Shown one piece after another: positions 46,703 through 57,984 of a stretch of DNA of 64,000 bases. Under the pieces are notes generated by a model. It was given only the letters and a program-made list of their open reading frames with translations. It was not told the origin of the DNA and ran no database searches. A program made the position numbers and the translations under genes. The DNA lies in NCBI GenBank assembly GCA_019096065.1, contig JAGUCH010000005.1, positions 5,518,001-5,582,000 on the forward strand, read 5' to 3'. Origin of the DNA: Paracyclopina nana. Its lineage: Eukaryota > Arthropoda > Copepoda > Cyclopoida > Cyclopettidae. Every line of letters begins with the position of its first letter. The first letter of the stretch is position 1.

Positions 46703-47088
46703 ATGGGTTTGGCAGCAATTTTTGCTGTTTTCTTCCTATGCACAATTTCCATGCCATCCACTGCTACTCCATTGCATCTCAACTCTACTGAAATTGCTGG
46801 TAAATTGATCTTATATGGCAAAAGTTAGGCACCAAAAGATATATATAAAGAAATATATTAAGGATGGAATGGAGAGGACACTGTTCATGTGATATCCGTC
46901 GCTGGAGGTGATCCATTGGATAACGAATCCGGAACTGTGAGAAACAACATCTAATAATCGTTGCACATGTTACGTAACGTCAGTTTTAGGCTGGCATCGG
47001 CGAGACAAGAAGTGGGCTAAAATTGAAGCTGAATTGCACGTGGAAATTCTTCCAACGATATGGTTGGATTTGCGTGAGGAAAAATTAA
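46703..47088 (+). CDS. Candidate small secreted peptide precursor (89 aa, three exons)
   Basis: Exons 46703-46799, 46863-46936 and 46990-47088 join in phase through GT-AG introns of 63 and 53 nt, sizes typical of this genome. Residues 1-~22 (MGLAAIFAVFFLCTISMPST) form a clear signal peptide. The middle is a short acidic/neutral spacer with N-glycosylation sequons. The C-terminus (LKLNCTWKFFQRYGWICVRKN) holds the only two mature cysteines, spaced C-x11-C and rich in aromatic and basic residues, like a disulphide-looped peptide hormone or antimicrobial peptide. An ATTAAA polyadenylation-type signal overlaps the stop. I do not recognise the family and there is no dibasic cleavage site before the loop. 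The gene model rests on phase, splice signals and signal peptide only. Confidence 0.5.
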
Positions 47089-47766
47089 AAAGGCATCAAT
47101 TATTGTCCATTTTTTGATTGAAATCTGATTGTGTTTGGAATTACGAGTGACGTAAATGGCCTTTTTGTGGAGAATGCAACAATTCAGGTTGTACAAACAT
47201 TAAAGTGCATCTCGCATCTAAGAAAGTCGTTATATTCAGACAATTTGCAAAATGCAACAGCAAGAACGCGCAGAATTAGTCAGAAGTATGCAAACAGAGA
47301 GGGAAAAAAATCAATTGTAGAGTGTATTCATCAAAGATCTGATGTGGCATCATTTTTCATGGTAATTTTTAGCATATAGTGTTTTTGCGGACAACGTGCT
47401 TAAAATGGCTACAATACATAATATAGCATGAAGATACCGTAGGTATTATGAGTAAGATTTTGTGTTGTAGATGTAATGCAGTAGTATAGATACCCTTAAA
47501 GCTACAAATACATACATGATGTAATAAGAAGGTGTCCATTGGTTGCCAAATGTACGCGCGGGTTCTCGATTCACCCATTTACAATATTAGTTCATATACA
47601 GTGACATTTCTGCTGAGAAATACACAACTTACACTTATATAGATTAATTATAGCATGCATATAATAATGGAGAAAATTGAGAGGAGGAAAATTACACACA
47701 TGTCATCTTCAACTCGATTCGCCAGCACAACTCGCGATGATAGACTGATATTAAACACTGTGGATT
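47089..47766. other. Intergenic DNA between the peptide candidate and the ATPase 3' end
   Basis: AT-rich; includes the likely ATPase 3' UTR on the minus strand. No further gene seen. Confidence 0.4.
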
Positions 47767-50700
47767 TCAACAAATGGTCTCAGCTTTGACAGCAGATGAT
47801 AGAGGATCTTGGGATCTTGAAAGCTTGTTGGACTGATCACCACTACTTCGCAACGTGTGGTTAATTGCGCGCTGCAATTGCGACGTCGGCGGAATGGCAG
47901 CTAAGGGAGGATAGGGGGGAGGGTCGATGTCAGGCCTGTGAACATTTCGAAGCATTGCGTCCAATTTTTGCTGATTCTGAGGATGCGTTGGAGTGTCGTG
48001 TGGCGAGGGCACGGAGAGCAGAGCTTGGACCTCTTCGGGGTTGCCGCCCATGATGCCAGCCACGCCCACGGCCGCATCAGCTCCGCTGGAAGACCATCGA
48101 TTCTTGATGTTTCGCGTCGCGTTTTTGATTTGCGTCCGGAGCACGACTGACACGCCATCTCCCGGAGTTTGCGTTTGCTGGTCGACCAAGTTGTTGCCCC
48201 CTCGCGACCTCCCATCATTCATCATTTCTAAAACAGCGAAAATCAATTGGAAGTTGAAAGTTAATTTACTTTTGCTTTCATATGGCAAAAATAGAGGAAA
48301 ATGTTAGGAAATAGACGGCCTGATGGAGTGTTTTTAAGTAGAATAAGAGAAAACAGCATGCCAAGTTGTCCCATAATTGTCATAAGCTGTCATATTGATG
48401 ATTATTCTAATAAAGCATGTCACATTGTATGTATAGCATCACACTGTACGAGAATTGTCGTAGATAAAGAGTTTTAAAGCTAGTATATGATAAGCAAACA
48501 ATTGTACATGTATATCGTAAATGTGCCGAAATATACTAGTGAAAATCACGGACAATATGTCTGCGTGAAAACTTACCGTCCATTTTTTCTAGGAAATACG
48601 GAGACGCTCACAAAAAGCTATAAAAAGTTGAATGAGACCCATTTTTCATAGCAGACGAAATGTTAGACAAAAATCTCATAAATGTATGGAGAAACTCATA
48701 TCATCATGCGCTCTTCGGGAATTACTTACTCTCATCATAGTATATTGAAGATGCCAACATTCAGAGTAGTTGGCCAAAATGATTTTGGCCGTCTATTTCT
48801 GTCAATTGAGGAGGAAAACGCTTAGAAACTCGCACTAATTTAGCAGCTTTTCAACAACATCATGAATATAGAAAAAAGCACCTCTGTCAAAGCCTTACCT
48901 ATTTTTGATTCGTTGTTTTTGCAATTGCCAATTGGAGGCCAGCCAGGCTTGCTCTTGAGCTCCTCATCCAGGATCTCAAAGGGCAGATGGGGCCCACGTA
49001 CGTGTGCTTTGTACCAGGGCAGCACTTTGGCAAACAGGAGGCCATCAAGGAAGTAATTCTACAAAAATTAGCTTTACTGCAATTTCTCTTGAGATTTCTC
49101 AATTTTTAGCCCACCTCCCAAATGTAGCAGAAAATGAAGTTTGCCACCATGACGAGGATCAAAACGAGCTTGTACTCCAGAGAGGGAGCAATTTTCATAT
49201 TCATTCTCACCCTGAAGTCCTCAGAGTCATACAAGGACATGAACACAGTGGTTGTCACGGCAGCCACAGTCCAAACTCCCATGATACCTAGGAGAAAGCG
49301 CGTGAGGTTGCGTGACTCAGTTGCGAAACTTTCCGACGCCATTTTACCGTTGGTGTAGAGAGGTTTGCGATACGGAGCCCCTTTGGAGAAGACGATGGCA
49401 CCAATGACTGCAGCTGAACACGAGAGCAAGAAGATGTTTGTTTGCTCGTAGCTCGAGTTTGGAGGCCACACTCCAGCCTCGAAAACATACGGCTCGAACC
49501 TGGTGTACACATATGTTGTCGGTTAAATTGATTAAATTAGGTAAATTGAATATAATCAAGTACCAGTCTTGAGTTTGAACGTAGAACCAAACTCCGACAT
49601 AAGTGAGTGCCTGGAATAGCAAGAATGTGATGACGGAAAACAAGGGCAAGAATGACAGCAAGTGACGACTGGGCTTGGTCTTGACCAGGCAAGAGTGAGG
49701 TCCACTGTTGCCAATCATGATGATGGGCACCGCGGCCAACCCGATGTCCACAACCAAATATTGGTTATCTGAAGGCTCCGTTCCAATCTACGAGCAGCAA
49801 GCGTAAGAATGCACAATACACATATATATTCGTCCCAACCAGAAGTTCCCCCAAGTTTTAAGAACGTAATGTAGGATCATGTTAAAATTCGTTTTATCAA
49901 CGTTGACTCTATGTCTTAAAGTTTGTGCCTGTTAGTCAAAGGTGGAAGAAGTGCACATCGGCCTTCTGCTTTCGATTGATTTTTCTTACGTGGCAAGGCA
50001 GTTAATATTACACATACACTGAGTGTTGATAAAACGTATCAATGAGGGATATTTCGGGGTAAAAGGACAAAGATTTTTTTCTCTGGTTGGGACTATTTTT
50101 GACTAGTATTTACATAGAAGACCATGAGCACTGCGATGAGCTGAGTGAAGCAGAAGGCCACTCCGAATTTGAAGGAGGCAAAGGCTGACACCATCGTGGC
50201 TCGCCCCTCTCGGATCAAGTAGGGAACACAGCCAATGTGCACATTCCTGGAGGTGAAAGGGGCAGCCACCGAGGCCTCAGCCATGGAGAGGGAGATGCCA
50301 GCATGAGCAGTTTTCAAGGCTCCACAATCGTTGCATCCATCCCCGCACATGATGACTTGACGCCTATCGTTTAAATAAAGTTATACCCAAGCCTGAAATA
50401 TTTCCTGTTTATAACTCACCCCAACTCCTTCATGCATTCAATCAAGTGAATCTTTTGCTCTGGTAGCATCCTTGCGAATATCTTTCCTTTTTGTACAATG
50501 GCATTAAGCAGGGTTGGATCGTGATTCCGGATGAGGGCAAATGTCTGGCCATCACACGCAAATGCATAATTGGTGTGGCTCACAAAAGAAGTGGTCTACA
50601 ATAATAAAAAAAATTACAACGAGCTAATTAAGGACTTTTGTGTTAACCTACATCTGGACCCTTTTCTGCATCTTGCACCGTGTAGGAAACGTTCAAATGA

Positions 50701-53700
50701 GAAGAGTAGGACTCCTGGATCAAATCCGCATCAACCTTGATGATCATCGTGCCAGGCTTGATGAGCTTGCAATCCCTGCCAACGCTGATCGCAGTCAAAA
50801 TGTTGTCACCCGTGACCATGACGCTCTCAATGTCAGCATCATGCAATTTCTCGATGGCATCATAGGTCTCCTTCTTGACCAGATTCTGCATTATGATGAG
50901 GCCCAAAAAGTCACATTTCTCCTCCAGCTCTCCTCTGGACATGTCATCCACCTCCCTCCACCTGGCATTGGCATTCAGGGACTTGGTGGCTGCTGCAATC
51001 ACCCTCAAGCCTTGCTTGGTGTAGACTTGCAAAACGCTGGTGAAATCATGGGGAATTGTTTCTGGTTTGCACAAAGAAGCCACTTTTTCAGGGGCTCCCT
51101 TGACAAACACATCAAAATGAGGTACACCCTTCTTTTTTACAACTACAGTCATTCTTTGTACAGCAGAGTCGAAAGGGTAGGTCTTGAGGCAAGCAATCTC
51201 CAGATTGGATGGCGCAGATCTGAAATGACCCCCACTTTTGGGACCCTTCGGGGGTGACACCAGGGTAGGTGTGGGCACACCATAATCGGGGTTCACCCCA
51301 GCGTTGTACTGGTCCTTGAGATCCCACTCAATAGCTTCGAAGAGCTTGATGTCCAGAGGGTTGCCAGTGAGCTCCCCATTGAGTAGGATGAGAGAATGGC
51401 AAGCTGCCATGGCATGAATAAGTGAAGAGTCCATTGGGAGCAATGTGGGGTCGGAGACGATGTCCATAAATCTTGCCCCACGAGCCTCACATACCCCCGC
51501 CAAATCGAGGTTGCCCTCAGTGAGCGTTCCCGTCTTGAAAAAAGACGGCCTTTGTGAGAAATTCCGTTTCCGGAGTCGGAACATTTCAAAATTGGAGTCA
51601 CGCAACCTTAGCTGCAAAATCCTTGATCACTCACTCAAGGAGGTTGTGAGAATTGGAAACAGCATCACAAAACCCAATTGAGCGAGGAACCACGAACCTT
51701 GCAAGGTCTTCCCCCCCAGGTACGATGATTTCATGCATACCTTATCAAATGCTACGACATCGATGCCCCCGCACAGCGAGATGTGCTTTGAGTGCAGGCA
51801 GAAAATGCCCATTTTCTCCAGCCTCTTTTGGGCGAAAGCATTGTTGGCAGTGAGGGCCGCGGGTAGGATGGGTGGGACAACAAAGGTCAAAATGTCCAAG
51901 CTGTTTAGCAGAATTTCTTCCAGGGTACCCTAGCATTATTTTACAACTATGCATTACAGCAGATATTTGGACAATAACGAAAAGCCTTACTCCGTTTCTT
52001 ATCCACATGGTGAGCGAATAGGACATGCCAATGAGGCCGAGAGTGAGGAACACATAAATGGATTTGAGGAAATCCCGGTGAAATTGAAAGTCCAATGGAG
52101 GCGGAAATAAAATGGCGCGCACCAGCTCCCCTTTCGTTGTCATAAAGCCTGAATGCACATTCACATTTAGCAGTCAATTTCGCATTGACAGCCATTTTTT
52201 GTGCGTATACATACCTGTTCTGATGACAACTGCTTTGATGGTGTCTCCGGCTTGGGCTTTTCCCTGAAGGATTTCAGTGCCGCAAAAGACGATATGCTGC
52301 CTTTGCAAATCGTACTTGAAAGGCGCATTTTCATCTGGAACATTGATCTGCCGATCCAAAATTAATTACTTTCAGCCCCTCAAAGTTATAGCAGTTTTCA
52401 CTATTTACCTTCGTGATGGGTATGGACTCTCCAGTGAGCATGGACTCATTGACAACACATGTGCCCTCGATGAGGACAGCATCGCACTCCATCATGTAGC
52501 CTCCATTGGTGGGCAAAAGGATCAGGTCCCCAGGGACCAAGTCCTTGGATGACAACTCTATTGCTGTTGAGTAACAATGTAGGAAATTGTTATTTAGACG
52601 CTACTACAATATATAGCATAGAAGGGTGAAAGCAAGGAGCTCACGTCCCTTGGGAGTGAGAACCAATAATTGTTTTCCGGTCCCATACGAAAGCAGCTTT
52701 TATATGTTATATTGAGTGAGGCTATATTGGATGTTAATGCACATGTCATGTGTTTAATAGAGTGAGCAGCTCAATTTTATTGACGGATTACCTGAACCGT
52801 TTCGGAGAACTCGCACCATGGACTCGGATTTCATCTTGTCACGGAGGTTGCGATTTTGCTAAATATGGCATATGGAAATGTCAAGGAAATGGTTTACTGC
52901 TATGGAATTACCCTTCTCGTCTCCCACACTGAGGCTGTGACGGACATGACCGAAGTGATGGCAATGATGACAGCAAACTTCCAGTACATTTGAACAGACC
53001 AGAGAATCACTGTGTAAGCTTGGAACAGATAAAAAGGATTCAAGGCCTGTAAAAGCAGATAAAGGGTTAACGTTGCATCCAGGGCTTTTTCTATATATAA
53101 TAGTTTTGGCACCTCGTGGAAAACCAGGTAGAGGATGGGTGGGACGCTGATTTTGATGAAGTTGGGTCCAAACTCTTGGAAAATGTCTGCGACTGCCTTG
53201 TCATTGAGGCCTTTGGAGCCCCTATGGAATTCACTCTGCATCATGTGCTCGTCGATATTTGTCAACTTGCGGAAAGACTATGGAAAAAATAAATACAGAA
53301 ATGTAGTATGTATTTGGGAATGGATGGGAATGAAAAACAAATTGTGGATAGGGATGAAAGAAGTAATCTGCTTACTTGTGAATTCGCATCCCAAACATAC
53401 TTGATTTTCTTGTTGACAAAATGCATGCGTCGGCTTTCTCGATCTTTGCAATTCACCACATCCTCCTCAAAGATTTGGTGAAATTTGTCCTGTAAAAAAT
53501 CGGGGGGAAAACCTATATCATGCGGCATAGTTGGGAAAATAAATCTTTTTTACTTTGAGCAAAATTTTGTTGGCATCACGGAGTTCAACCTTTTTGTATA
53601 GGCAATTGAGCTTGATGTCTGATCTCCAGGTGAGGAGGATCAAAAAGAGTCCTCCAGTGATCAACACAATCAGGACGGACAGGACACATTTGACGGGGCT

Positions 53701-55054
53701 GAACACAAAACCTTCAATCTCCTGGAAAGAGAAAAATCCCCCGCTGGATTGCACTCAATCGGATTATGTATTATACTTCGCTGGAGGAGAAAGCGCACAC
53801 TTGAAAGGATTCCAAAAAGTTGGCTTTAATAAGCAGATTTTCACGGGAATACTGTAAAAAGTCCGCAATGTCAAAAGTCCTTATATATAAAATCCTCATG
53901 AAAAAAGTCCTAATATATGAAGTCCTAACGTAAAAAGTCCTGATGTAAAAAGTACACTCTACAAAGACTATTTTTGTACAGATATCAATAATTCTTTGAT
54001 AAAACATTAATGCATGCATTTAATTTGTGAAACAAAGTTACCGACGCTGCTTTGATTGAATAATGTTTGACTTATCAATGAAAGAGTCTTCTGTATTTAT
54101 TCGTTTTTTCTGACTTTGTTCAATTGGTAATTGGCTACTTTGTAAAACAGGGCTGAAGTCCGATGCATCTTCAGTTCCCTGTTCAAGTTCAGTGGCCTTA
54201 TGGACTGGTAATGACCTTATGGACTGGTAATGGGGATTAATAAACTAATAATTAGTAAAAAAAAATTGTTTGGGTCAGCCCTTCCACAAATTCAAGTCTT
54301 AAGGCTTCATAGATCTTCATTAAAGATTTAATAGGATCCTTTAGAATCTCATCCCTCAAATGATTGCATCAGTACCATTTGATATTCCCTTGAGCAGAAC
54401 ACAATCCAAGATTTAAACTTAGAATCACAAGAAGATATAGATAAACTTTTGAATCTACTTGTATTAAGGTTCATATTATTGTATTTATGGTCTTTTATAA
54501 AAATTGGGACTTTAGACATCCAGTCTTCACATAAAAGGACTTTTGATATCTGGTCTTTATATGAGCGGACTTTTAGTATCTGGACTTTTTGCAACCGGAC
54601 TTTTTTTATCTGGACATTTCACATCGCGGACTTTTTACAGTACATCCATTTTCACGTCCCATTGTGTTGGCAAAATTAGAAAGGCTTCATTGTCATACAC
54701 ACCACCGAATTCAGTGGTGTGTGTCAGTTGCAAAAAGCAGCTCATTATTTGAATGTTATCATCAGACGACCAGAGCTAGCCCGACCACAAATTTTCGTCA
54801 CATTCTCAAAATCCCCTAGTTTTTACAGCCAAGTTGAGTTTCAGCAAGTTTCCATGCCAGCTATATAAAATTCATTTTGCATAGGATGAATACAAATATT
54901 AAATGTATCTTTAAAAAAGGGGAGGGCCATTTTGGGCATGATTTTTCCTTTTGATAATTACCATTTCGTCAGCCTCGTCCTGGTTGATCTTCTGTTTTGG
55001 TGCGTGCCTGTCCTCGCCTCTGAGGCGTTGGATGAGTACGTCCATGCAGTCCAT
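47767..55054 (-). CDS. ATP13A3: P5B-type ATPase of the ATP13A2/ATP13A3 family
   Basis: Eighteen exons: 54962-55054, 53554-53721, 53376-53489, 53113-53277, 52912-53046, 52792-52858, 52409-52563, 52215-52347, 51991-52148, 51741-51929, 50652-51533, 50420-50595, 50114-50363, 49564-49787, 49115-49499, 48899-49058, 48577-48588 and 47767-48227. All phases agree and give 1308 residues (human ATP13A3 is ~1226). Key sites: TGES at ~291-294 (dephosphorylation); PPILP at 415-419, the P5B substrate-binding motif usually PPALP; phosphorylated Asp458 in DKTGT, split over an exon junction; KGAPE in the nucleotide domain; GDGCND at ~819-824. The family exports polyamines from late endosomes and lysosomes. The first exon (ending DEADEM, before EIEGF) was placed by resemblance to the family N-terminus. 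The 153-residue C-terminal tail follows a 12-nt micro-exon. Confidence 0.93.
53852..54640. mobile_element. Foldback-type MITE with TA duplication, in ATPase intron 1
   Basis: 789 bp. The ends CTGTAAAAAGTCCGC (left) and the inverse GCGGACTTTTTACAG (right) are flanked by TA on both sides (53850-53851, 54641-54642), as in Tc1/mariner elements. Each arm (~100-125 bp) is an array of AAAAGTCC units spaced about 16-18 bp, mirrored on the other side. The interior is non-coding and contains a ~20-bp tandem duplication around CTTATGGACTGGTAATG near 54196-54232. Confidence 0.7.
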
Positions 55055-57759
55055 GATGATGATGATTTGGTAGCAGAAGTGCTTGGTGGTTTTGATGACA
55101 TGTGCGAGAATGGCTATATGGTATGGCTACTACGCTATCTTACGCACACATAGAATGATAAGCTTAATGACTAGTGAATCGAAATTCGTCCTCTCCAGCC
55201 GGCCAACAACTGCCACTCGCAGACAATAATAATGATCTCGTGGCCTTCTTCGTAGTCGTGATCTCTGTGTGGAAGAAGATATGGAGAAGTACACTCAACT
55301 TCATCAACAAAGGAACGAGAACGCGTGTGTACACTCTGCTACTCAAAAGCTCATTTCTACTTCCATTGTAGCACATGATCGGTCCCACCCCAATTTCATA
55401 AGACTCCAAGCAGTTAGCTGGCCTATGCTTGACTCCAAAATATCCATAGGAGGCACCCTGTATGAGAGCATTTTTCGTGGTCACATATGCGTCTTCATAA
55501 ACATATAGAGCTTGCCAACAAATTGTTTGTGTCATAAAAATGCGTTTCTTGAAAAATTGCTGTGAATAGTTTGAACTCACTCGCTAGCAAATATTTTGAC
55601 ACCAGAATGTCACACTTCACAGAGAAACATAATTCTCTTAGTGTTAGAAAATTGCCACTATGGGCATAAATAAACAGATCGCAGCGCCATCTCGCGTATT
55701 AGCGCCGCGCATGTTTTATTTTCTGACAAAGAAACGTACCTTGCTCAAAAGTTGGAAACCCCAACGCGTGCAATGAGTGCTACATAGTTAAGCAAGCTTC
55801 TTCACAATGTGAAGACGTGAAAAATGAAGCAGCAGCATCGCATATTTGGGCATAAGAAGATACTCAAGCCTCCCCCAAAGTAGCATGTTAAGTAGCCTTG
55901 AACACAAAATGCTATTTTGGCTTTGAATTGCCAATTGAGCAAGGGATTTGCTGCCCCCCAACAAAGGAGGGATTATATCTATGAAAAATGAAATAGCTTG
56001 ACTCACCACCAAAAATGCCTCCTTCTCTTGCTTTTTCATGCAGAACCAGAACCTTGATCATCTTGAGATTCTTCGTTTCTTCTGTTCTTGGTAGCAGCAG
56101 CAGCAGCCCCAAGCTGTGAAGCATTTACTACTATGGCATGCGGTGTATCCTCCGTCCTCTACATTTCTGGTACGAGTAAGTGTATTTTTCCGAAGAAAAT
56201 TGCTATACCTTATGATATCCGACTCTGACTGGGCCCCCCGTATGACAAGCACGTGCGTTCTTCAAGGTTCGGGGGGCCCTGTCCTCCACTGCCTCCAAAT
56301 TCTCGGAGAAGTAGAGGCCTTCTCCGTCGAAGAGGCCGTGGGGAATGCAGTGAGTGCTGAGAAGCGGATTTCGAGGTCCGGCCTCTAAACCAGAGGGTGC
56401 GCCAAGTCACTTGGTACCCGGGAAAACGCGTCCAGAAGCCCCCTCGAAGCTCGTATTCTGCGGACAATGTGACTTGCGCATCAAGAAAGTCTTGTGATCG
56501 GTTTTCCTGCTCCGCTCCCATTGGCTCCCGCATTTGGCTTTCTAATTTTGCTTCTACGGCAACTTGACGAGGAGATGCGGTTAAGCATGCAAGACCCGCC
56601 TACTTTCCGCCTTAATTACATAAACTGTGTATCCTTCGAAAAATCATACGGCTTCTGCAACCTTTTTTGCTGCGAATCGTGTCATGGCCATTATTAGTTC
56701 AGTTGTGCCATGCTATTTAATCCAATGTAGAGTAAGGAGATCATCGGTATGCAGGGCACGCTTGAGCGGCTCCTTTCGTGGCGTGTGAAGTGGTTTTCTC
56801 AATTAGTCACTTCTGGCTTGATCAACAGTCGATTCAAATGTAAATCATCTTCATTGTTGCTTGACACAAAAGCTGCTGCTGCTGCGAAGGATAAGTAGCG
56901 AGAGAGAAAGGCTCAACATGCTAAAATAGAAGGAGGGTGACACCGAAATTTCCACACTTTTTCAGAATGGAGAAAAAAGCGGATAATCCCATCAAGCTAT
57001 TTTCGCCTCTGAATTAATTACAATAACAATTCATATTGACCTTTACTGCCGTCCATGCACTTAATTATTGAGCTGGACAGATCATGTGGGGGATCTTGAT
57101 GCAAGCTGAACAACCATTTCCCTGGTGATCTTAATCGAAGAAAGTGAGAAAAAATGTTTGCGTTGCGACGGATCTCTTGACAGCAATTAATTATTGCTGA
57201 TCGTAGTATGTCGGTTCTCGTTACTTCCTTGGCACCACAAATAGGATACAAATGGTGCAGTATTTGTTAATACACAATTTCTTTTCGGAATTGAAGTGCA
57301 TCCAAGTGAGAAATGTGAAAAAGGCAATGATGTCCTTGTACCTTTCATAATTGCAATGCATTTCTGGGGCTTCTGCATTTTACAACAACGTAATATGACA
57401 CAACGAATATGCCATAGGTGAATCTGATGACTGTCCCAATTTTTAGAGTCTCATTGGAAAATGAAAAATAATTTCAAATAGTGTTTCAACAGAATGATTT
57501 AAAATTAAAGATTAAAAATTGAATAACTAACGTTTAGTTTTGATTAGAAATTTTTTATGGCTTAACCGGTTTTGAAAGGGTGAGTCAAGATATTTTTCAA
57601 CTTAACATAAGCTTTTGCTCCCCAAATGATAAGGTTACAAAAATACGTATAATTTCACTGGAGTTTTCAAAAAAGCAATCAATTTACTTAAAGTTGGTTG
57701 ACTTCGAGGTCCAAATCTAAGTTAAGAGAGCAATGGAGACCTCTTTCAACCTCTATTAA
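55055..57759. other. Intergenic DNA with a GC-rich island
   Basis: Includes the ATPase promoter side. 56210-56540 is GC-rich and could contain minus-strand exons (56209-56384 and 56131-56166 join in phase), but no family is recognisable. Otherwise no gene seen. Confidence 0.35.
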
Positions 57760-57981
57760 GGGCCTGTTCACCTGCTTATTATGGCCATTATTTCGGCAAA
57801 ATATTAGAGAGAAATACTGAGAAACTAAGAATTTTTATATTGGTGAAGGATAGCTTTTGGTACCAATAGACCGAATCCGAAGTCAAAATCTGAAAAATGA
57901 TTTTACTAATGCCAGATATTTGCAAATTTCATCATAATATCGCGCGTTATTTTGCTGATAATAATGCAGGTGAACAGGGCC
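57760..57981. mobile_element. PIF/Harbinger-type MITE
   Basis: 222 bp with inverted ends GGGCCTGTTCACCTGC and the near-perfect inverse GCAGGTGAACAGGGCC, extending ~22 bp with minor mismatch. It is flanked by the 3-bp duplication TAA (57757-57759, 57982-57984). The TAA duplication and GGG ends fit PIF/Harbinger. Non-coding. Confidence 0.8.
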
Positions 57982-57984
57982 TAA

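Noticed and set aside
55164..55580. 138-codon minus-strand frame upstream of the ATPase
   Set aside because: No recognisable domain, no in-phase link to the first ATPase exon; probably chance.
56210..56540. A spliceosomal snRNA gene in the GC-rich island
   Set aside because: None of the conserved U1, U2, U4, U5 or U6 core sequences is present.
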